From an uncultured Treponema sp. (GTDB lineage: Bacteria > Spirochaetota > Spirochaetia > Treponematales > Treponemataceae): a stretch of 11,375 nucleotides of DNA. The translations under genes were made by a program, and so were the position numbers. Shown piece by piece: positions 7,407 through 11,375 of the stretch. The stretch spans positions 1 to 11,375 of the forward strand of contig CAMVBP010000048.1 in the NCBI GenBank assembly GCA_947165795.1, written 5' to 3'. How positions within the stretch are numbered: the first letter of the stretch is position 1; the number at the start of each line of letters is the position of its first letter. The notes below the pieces were generated by a model. It worked only from the letters and a program-made list of their open reading frames with translations. It had not been told where the DNA came from and made no database searches.

Positions 7407-8240
7407 TTATTTGTGGGAAATTGGATAAATACATTCTGCAACACCAAGTTCACCAGAGTATTGAATTTTATATGATTTTATTTCATCAGGAATATCATAA
7501 AAATTATTTAAAATTACCTCAGTTTCAATTATGTCACCATAATTACATTCTCTTAAATTTTTTATTAAATTTTTTGCTCCAAAAGAATCACCAACAATAC
7601 CGTTATATTGAATTGATTTGTTATTGATTTCTATCTTAAAATATTCATTACTTAAGTTGACAGTATTGGTAAAATAAGATTTTGGAATATATTTTTTATC
7701 TTTACATTTAAATTCATATTTTAATTTTGCTATAAGTAAATTTTCTTCCTTTCTTATATTCATAGAAACTGTGAAGTAATTCATATTATTATTTGACTCA
7801 AAATAGATTAATCTTGCATCGGTTGTACCTAATGGACCATGATATTGCACTTTTTGAACCGAATACATTTCATCATCAAAAATATAAAAATCTATAATAT
7901 TATATTCTACTTCTATCGATTTATTTGGATTTATTTTTTTTACACGTTTTAATTCATCTTCAGTGAAAATATGGTAATCCCCAGCATACTTGGGTGAAAC
8001 AGCACTTAACTCTGGCATTTCAGATCTAAAAGTAAAATAATTATAAGACATGTAATTATTTCTCAGCATAATCTCAGGAATAGAAATTTCCTTATCCGTT
8101 TCATTTTTTATTATTAAAATTACTTTTGAATCTATAGTATGATCAATGACCTTTAAATCAATAGATAATCCTTTCATCGATTGAGAAAAAGAAATCCCAC
8201 TAATCAAACAAAAAATAGTCAAAAAAAATCTTATTTTCAT
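7407..8240 (-). CDS. Secreted protein of unknown function with two related halves
   Basis: I do not recognise this family. The 277-residue product has a Sec signal peptide (MKIRFFLTIFCLISGISFS, cleavage near residue 20) and no lipobox or further membrane helix, so it is probably periplasmic or exported. The rest looks like two copies of one beta-rich domain, about 22-148 and 152-277. Each ends in a related block: EYNIIDFYIFDDEMYSVQ followed by YHGPLG, against VILNNFYDIPDEIKSYKIQ followed by YSGELG. The opening SKVILIIKNETDKEI is typical of Ig-like or BsuPI-type beta sandwiches. ATG has AAGGA as ribosome binding site. That site overlaps the stop codon of the damaged metallopeptidase ORF just upstream, so the two were translated in coupled fashion. 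A role as partner or inhibitor of that peptidase is only a guess. Base composition is clearly more AT-rich than the housekeeping genes around it. A weak hairpin (7359-7375) follows it. Confidence 0.65.
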   Translation of the reverse strand: MKIRFFLTIFCLISGISFSQSMKGLSIDLKVIDHTIDSKVILIIKNETDKEISIPEIMLRNNYMSYNYFTFRSEMPELSAVSPKYAGDYHIFTEDELKRVKKINPNKSIEVEYNIIDFYIFDDEMYSVQKVQYHGPLGTTDARLIYFESNNNMNYFTVSMNIRKEENLLIAKLKYEFKCKDKKYIPKSYFTNTVNLSNEYFKIEINNKSIQYNGIVGDSFGAKNLIKNLRECNYGDIIETEVILNNFYDIPDEIKSYKIQYSGELGVAECIYPISHK

Positions 8241-8249
8241 ATTACATCC

Positions 8250-8549
8250 TTAAAAACAATACGAATAAAAATATTGCCAACATTGAGCAGTTTTAAGTCG
8301 TGTTAATTTAGGCACATCTTCGGGAATTATTCCACTGGAATAATCATAATTATCGTCTGTATCTAGTACATCTGAAAAATGTGTAAGTTCATGAAATAAC
8401 GCTACATGATAAGGAATTAATGAATCTATAGTTTCACGAAATTTTATTTCAACCTTTTTACAAAAATCTTGTTTAAGATTAAAAACAAAATAAAATAATT
8501 TTTTCCCTCGTTTTTTATTAATTATAAACTCGATTCTTATATTTATCAC
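8250..8549 (-). pseudogene. Fragment of a HExxH metallopeptidase, probably damaged
   Basis: The reading frame contains YHVALFHELTHFSDVL. HELTH is a zinc-peptidase HExxH signature in the style of M91/NleD-like enzymes, and PEDVPKLTRL may hold the downstream acidic region. Only about 50 residues follow the helix and few precede it, so most of a normal catalytic domain is missing. The only in-frame start is GTG at 8547-8549, which lies inside a promoter-like repeat and upstream of its -10 box, so it is unlikely to be used. After that -10 comes GAGGG and then a stretch reading KKLFYFVFNL, like a signal-peptide core, but with no ATG, GTG or TTG in frame. The simplest reading is a secreted peptidase gene that lost its start and an internal portion. 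The intact stop codon overlaps the ribosome binding site of the next gene, showing that the two once formed an operon. A functional small protein with a non-standard start is the alternative. Confidence 0.45.
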
Positions 8550-8573
8550 CTTAAAAACTTCTCATTTTTATCA
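8512..8573 (-). repeat. Promoter-region repeat, copy 2 (upstream of metallopeptidase fragment)
   Basis: Second copy of the segment at 7287-7348, about 80 percent identical. It includes the minus-strand TATAAT (plus 8521-8526) and a purine-rich GAGGG downstream where copy 1 has GGAGGGG. It should promote the metallopeptidase fragment and the coupled secreted-protein gene. Confidence 0.55.
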
Positions 8574-8585
8574 AAAAATATGTAA

Positions 8586-9111
8586 ATTTTACGGTCCTAG
8601 CGAGCCTGCGCTACAAGCGGCGCTGCCAGTAACCCATGACTTTTCAGATTCGTGAAACGGAAGTCTTTTTGAAAAAAAATTATGTCAGAAACTATCTTAT
8701 AAAATAATACATATAAAAAAAGCTTTCACTAACCCGTAATATTTATAAAAATGTATTCTTGATTTTGTTCGCAAAAAGACGCGAGTGGAACGAAGATGAA
8801 AAGTCATTTTACGGTCCTAGCGAGCTTACGCTACAAGCGGCGCTGCCCGTAACCCATGACTTTTCAGATTCGTGAAACGGAAGTCTTTTTGAAAAAGAAT
8901 TATGTCAGAAACTATCTTATAAAATAATACATATAAAAAAAGCTTTCACTAACCCGTAATATTTATAAAAATGTATTCTTGATTTTGTTCGCAAAAAGAC
9001 GCGAGTGGAACGAAGATGAAAAGTCATTTTACGGTCCTAGCGAGCTTACGCTACAAGCGGCGCTACCCGTAACCCATGACTTTTCAGATTCGTGCAACGG
9101 AAGTCTTTTTG
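8586..9111. repeat. 220-bp tandem direct repeat, 2.4 copies
   Basis: The unit recurs with an exact 220-base period: ACGGTCCTAG is at 8591, 8811 and 9031. Copy A (8586-8805) and copy B (8806-9025) differ at only about four positions. Copy C (9026-9111) is partial and ends at GTCTTTTTG. Each unit joins a palindromic GC-richer core to an 87-base AT-rich spacer (for example 8892-8978). The near identity indicates a recent duplication. The period is not a multiple of three and no convincing gene crosses it. This repeat fills most of the gene-free stretch between the two divergent gene groups. Confidence 0.92.
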
Positions 9112-9124
9112 CGAACAAAATCAA
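8979..9124. repeat. 146-bp palindromic (foldback) element, complete copy
   Basis: The outer 22 bases (8979-9000, starting TTGATTTTGTTCGC) are perfectly inverted at 9103-9124. Including the inner part, arms of 49 bases (8979-9027 and 9076-9124) pair at about 41 of 49 positions. The middle folds further: TTACGG against CCGTAA, TAGCG-loop-CGCTA, and AGCG-G-CGCT. Copies A and B of the tandem repeat carry the same core but lack one outer arm: copy A has no left arm and copy B loses the last 13 bases of its right arm. This resembles a MITE or large REP-type element. No transposase is present in the window. Confidence 0.8.
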
Positions 9125-9150
9125 TAAAACCTATTATCATAGTAGATATG

Positions 9151-9179
9151 TTGAGTTTTTTCTTTTTTGCTGATATTAT
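9151..9179 (+). promoter_or_regulatory. Promoter of the Rrf2-mnmA operon, close to the start codon
   Basis: TTGAGT (9151-9156), a 17-base spacer and TATTAT (9174-9179) make a plausible promoter. Only nine bases separate the -10 box from the ATG at 9189, so the leader would be about three bases and there is no ribosome binding site. Just upstream, CTAT-TATC-ATAG (9131-9142) is a small inverted repeat that could be an operator for the Rrf2 protein. Confidence 0.5.
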
Positions 9180-9188
9180 TATTTTATT

Positions 9189-9596
9189 ATGATGGTTTCT
9201 ACAAGAGGACGATACGCACTCCGCGTAATGATTGATTTAGCAGAACAGGATGCAAATTCGTATATCCCGTTAAAGGATATTGTTGCAAGACAGAATATTT
9301 CTCAAAAATACATTGAAGCAATAATGAATCTTTTGTCTAAGCAGGGACTCGTTTCTACAATGCACGGAAAAGGCGGCGGATACAAATTAAGCCGAAAACC
9401 TTCTGAATATAAAATCGGGGAAATCCTTAGACTTACCGAAGTTTCCATTGCTCCTGTTGCCTGCCTTAACGAAGGCGCTCCTGAATGTGATCGTGTTGCT
9501 GAATGCAGGACACTTCCTCTCTGGGCAGAACTAAACAAACGCATTCTTGGATTTCTTGACAGCGTAACTATTGCTGATTACATGAAGAAAAATTAA
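9189..9596 (+). CDS. Rrf2-family transcriptional regulator, likely Fe-S type
   Basis: Predicted 135-residue winged-helix DNA-binding regulator. The family signature STRGRYALRVMIDLA is at 4-18. The recognition helix region NISQKYIEAIMNLLSKQGLV (36-55) is followed by the wing GKGGGYKLSR (60-69). Three cysteines, C92, C100 and C106 (spacing C-x7-C-x5-C), sit where IscR and NsrR bind a [2Fe-2S] cluster (usual spacing C-x5-C-x5-C), so a redox or Fe-S signal is likely. Two adjacent ATG codons (9189 and 9192) are both possible starts; neither has a Shine-Dalgarno. The gene lies 16 bases before mnmA and probably shares its transcript, so it may repress its own operon and control tRNA thiolation. No iscS or iscU is present here. 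A cysteine-metabolism regulator like CymR is less likely because of the cysteines. Confidence 0.9.
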   Translation: MMVSTRGRYALRVMIDLAEQDANSYIPLKDIVARQNISQKYIEAIMNLLSKQGLVSTMHGKGGGYKLSRKPSEYKIGEILRLTEVSIAPVACLNEGAPECDRVAECRTLPLWAELNKRILGFLDSVTIADYMKKN

Positions 9597-9612
9597 TTAA
9601 TTGGAAAAACAA

Positions 9613-10785
9613 ATGGATTTTATAGAGCTGGATTTGCCGGAACCGGGTTCTACTGTTGCTGTAGGAATGTCCGGCGGTGTTGATTCTACTTTAACGGCTT
9701 TACTTTTAAAAGAGCGCGGCTGTAAGGTTATTGGTGTAACTATGTCTGTGTGGGATGGCCATATTCCTGTTGTTGAAGCAGAAAAAGCTTTTCATGATGC
9801 ATGTTACAGTCCTGATGAACAGGAAAATATTGACGACTGTAAAAAATTCTGCGCTGAATATGGAATTGAATATCACGTTATTGATGTAAGCGAAGAATAC
9901 AACAAACAGGTTTTGGATTATTTTACTTCGGAATATCGTTCCGGAAAAACTCCGAATCCGTGTATTCGCTGCAACCGTTTTATAAAATTCGGTGCGCTTC
10001 TTGAAGGCATTAAAAAGCTTAAAGTTGATTTTGATTATTTTTGTACCGGTCATTATGCAAAAATTGTGCGCCCGGTTGAAGGTCTTTGGAATTCTGATAA
10101 GCGGCCTTGTATGATTGCTTGCGCTTCTGATGAATCTAAAGATCAGACTTATTTTTTGTGCAGGGTTCCAAGTGATATTCTTGAAAAGGTACGCTTCCCG
10201 CTTGCAAACGTAAAAAAATCTGAAGTTTTTGAACTTGCGGCTAAAGCAAATCTTACTGCAGCAAACAGAAAGGAAAGCCAGGATTTTATTGACATAAAAT
10301 ATATTGATGCTCTTTTTGGTGATAAAGAATCGATTCCGGGAAATTTTGTTGATACTAAAGGAAAGGTTTTAGGTCAGCACAAAGGAATTGAACATTACAC
10401 CATCGGTCAGCGCCGCGGTCTTGGTGTTGCAGGTCCTGTTCCGTATTACGTAAAAAAGATTGATGCAAAAACAAACGAAATTGTCCTTGCAGAAAAAAGT
10501 GAATTGAATTCCATAAGCCTTATTGCAGATGATTTTGTGTGGCCCGCAGGTGTTGAACCAAATGAAGCTTTTGAAGCAAGCGTAAAGATTCGTTTGAGAA
10601 GCAAAACGGCAATCGGAAAAGTTGAACGTTATATCCCGGCAGAAGATGATAAAACTGAATACAAAGGTCAGCCGTGGAAAATTTCTTTTGACGTTGAACA
10701 GTACGCAGTAACACCAGGCCAATCCGCAGTTTTGTACAAAGATAACGTGATTATTGGTAACGGGATTATTGTAAAGCCTTTCTAG
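9613..10785 (+). CDS. mnmA: tRNA 2-thiouridylase MnmA (variant lacking one catalytic Cys)
   Basis: Predicted ATP-dependent enzyme that thiolates U34 of Lys, Glu and Gln tRNAs. From ATG at 9613 the protein has 390 residues. The PP-loop SGGVDS (20-25) binds ATP. NPCIRCNRFIKFG gives a CxxC at C117/C120, where C120 is the equivalent of E. coli C102. GHYAKI, DQTYFLCRV and HYTIGQRRGLGV mark the central and tRNA-binding regions, and the C-terminal beta barrel ends with TPGQSAVLYK. The usual second catalytic cysteine (E. coli C199, in a STGICFI or ESQDFCF-like context) appears as isoleucine here: ESQDFID at 221-227. ATG at 9613 is preferred because GGA lies seven bases upstream. A TTG at 9601 would add four residues but has no ribosome binding site. 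It is probably co-transcribed with the Rrf2 gene. Confidence 0.9.
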   Translation: MDFIELDLPEPGSTVAVGMSGGVDSTLTALLLKERGCKVIGVTMSVWDGHIPVVEAEKAFHDACYSPDEQENIDDCKKFCAEYGIEYHVIDVSEEYNKQVLDYFTSEYRSGKTPNPCIRCNRFIKFGALLEGIKKLKVDFDYFCTGHYAKIVRPVEGLWNSDKRPCMIACASDESKDQTYFLCRVPSDILEKVRFPLANVKKSEVFELAAKANLTAANRKESQDFIDIKYIDALFGDKESIPGNFVDTKGKVLGQHKGIEHYTIGQRRGLGVAGPVPYYVKKIDAKTNEIVLAEKSELNSISLIADDFVWPAGVEPNEAFEASVKIRLRSKTAIGKVERYIPAEDDKTEYKGQPWKISFDVEQYAVTPGQSAVLYKDNVIIGNGIIVKPF

Positions 10786-10841
10786 TTGAAATAACCTTGA
10801 TTTTTAGATATGATTTTCAAATGCGTTAGCGATGTGGAGGG

Positions 10842-10949
10842 TTGTTGCCTTTGGCAACAATTCCGGAGCGAGTTTCGAGCGCAGGAATGGAGCGAATGCG
10901 GAACCCGCAACGTAGCGACGACAGGCCGCTTGCGGACTGGCGGAACGCC
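10842..10949. repeat. GC-rich multi-hairpin element upstream of fabF
   Basis: Five inverted repeats follow one another: TTGTTGCC/GGCAACAA (10842-10860, perfect 8-bp stem, 3-base loop), ATTCC/GGAAT (10860-10888), TGCGG/CCGCA (10897-10909), CCGC/GCGG (10926-10935) and GGCG/CGCC (10939-10949). The stretch is much richer in GC than its surroundings and repeats AGCGA-like words. No T run follows any stem, so it is not an ordinary terminator. It is either a dispersed palindromic repeat or a structured leader for the next gene. The rest of the gap (10786-10841 and 10950-10980) shows nothing clear. I found no convincing -35/-10 pair for fabF. Confidence 0.6.
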
Positions 10950-10987
10950 CTTAAAGAGAAAACAATTATTATAAATGGAAGGATATT

Positions 10988-11375
10988 ATGGAATTTACAA
11001 AACCTAATGGAAAGCGCCGTGTAGTTGTTACTGGTGGTGGTATGGTTTCGGCTCTTGGACGTGACTGGGAAACTGCTTATGCAAATTTGAAAACATGCAA
11101 AAATAAGATTCGCTATATGCAGGAATGGGAACGTTATACAAAAATGAACACTCGCCTTGCCTGCCCTTACGACGGCGAGATTCCAAGCTTCCCAAGAAAG
11201 AAGATTCGCGGTATGGGCCGTGTTGCAATTCTTGGTCTTCTTTCTACTCATGATGCTTTGAAAATGGCTGGTCTTCTTGCTGAAGACGGAGAAGATGTTA
11301 TTGAAGAACTTAAAAATGGCCGCACTGGTATTGCATACGGAACCTGTATGGGAAGTATGGATGCTATTGGCGACC
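10988..11375 (+). CDS. fabF: Beta-ketoacyl-ACP synthase (FabF-like), 5' part only
   Basis: The frame is open from ATG at 10988 to the window end, 129 codons. The N-terminus RRVVVTGGGMVSALG (10-24) is the standard opening of condensing enzymes of the FabF/FabB thiolase fold, and RTGIAYGTCMGSMDAI (112-127) matches their first core strand and helix. FabF extends fatty acyl chains by condensing them with malonyl-ACP. The catalytic cysteine and two histidines lie beyond the window, so activity cannot be checked. AAGGAT seven bases ahead of the ATG region is the ribosome binding site. The FabF label is favoured by length and sequence style; another condensing enzyme, for example from an aryl polyene or polyketide pathway, cannot be excluded from this fragment. 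Confidence 0.8.
   Translation, partial: MEFTKPNGKRRVVVTGGGMVSALGRDWETAYANLKTCKNKIRYMQEWERYTKMNTRLACPYDGEIPSFPRKKIRGMGRVAILGLLSTHDALKMAGLLAEDGEDVIEELKNGRTGIAYGTCMGSMDAIGD

Noticed and set aside
8586..9111. Three spaced repeats as a CRISPR array
   Set aside because: The unit is 220 bases, and the 87-base spacer is itself repeated with near identity, so there are no unique spacers; no cas gene is present.
8979..9124. Palindromic element as an integron attC site
   Set aside because: The size would fit, but the ends do not show the RYYYAAC/GTTRRRY core sites, no integrase is seen and no cassette-like genes lie between copies.
8979..9173. A 64-residue reading frame across the palindromic element
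   Set aside because: It lies almost wholly in the repeat, needs a TTG start with no ribosome binding site, and its sequence is explained by the palindrome rather than by a protein family.
9601..9612. TTG at 9601 as the mnmA start
   Set aside because: No ribosome binding site precedes it, whereas GGA is correctly placed for ATG at 9613. The four extra residues cannot be excluded.
10842..10860. TTGTTGCC/GGCAACAA hairpin as the mnmA terminator
   Set aside because: The stem is perfect but is followed by TTCCGGAGCG, not a T run, and further hairpins follow; it fits a repeat element better.
10826..11251. Minus-strand reading frame opposite the fabF start
   Set aside because: It overlaps the clear FabF N-terminus and the hairpin block and has no recognisable motif.

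Overview
This is a low-GC bacterial window that looks like a spirochaete, most probably a host-associated Treponema. That assignment is inference from gene content: a LacI-type sensor fused to a diguanylate cyclase, a ComFB-domain protein, a FlgG-like protein, a YbaK/PepF pair and simple AT-rich promoters. There is no rRNA or other direct taxonomic marker. No tRNA, rRNA, CRISPR array, transposase or integrase was seen.

Layout. Positions 1-8549 are read on the minus strand and 9189-11375 on the plus strand. The two halves diverge from a repeat-rich intergenic region. From right to left on the minus strand there are three blocks. (a) An AT-rich accessory stretch at about 6483-8580 holds a damaged HExxH metallopeptidase fragment, a secreted two-repeat protein coupled to it, and a secreted protein resembling the flagellar rod protein FlgG. 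Near-duplicate promoter segments precede the first and third of these. (b) A ComFB-domain gene has its own near-consensus promoter. (c) A tight operon follows: ybaK (Cys-tRNA(Pro) deacylase), pepF (M3 oligoendopeptidase), then a soluble sugar-sensor-like diguanylate cyclase. Adenosine deaminase comes last, with its own promoter and a TTG start.

The divergent intergenic region (8550-9188) carries 2.4 tandem copies of a 220-bp repeat. Its last copy contains a complete 146-bp palindromic element with about 49-bp inverted arms. To its right, an Rrf2-family regulator with three cysteines sits 16 bp upstream of mnmA (tRNA 2-thiouridylase). A GC-rich multi-hairpin element then precedes a beta-ketoacyl-ACP synthase gene cut by the window end.

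How the genes may work together. The diguanylate cyclase and the ComFB-domain protein (a family with reported c-di-GMP receptors) lie about 2.4 kb apart and could be the writer and reader of one c-di-GMP circuit. The Rrf2-mnmA pair suggests Fe-S or redox control of tRNA thiolation, and this MnmA appears to lack the usual second catalytic cysteine. The most unusual items are the signal-peptide-bearing FlgG-like protein, the MnmA variant, the palindromic tandem repeat, and two promoters placed so close to their start codons that leaderless mRNAs are predicted.
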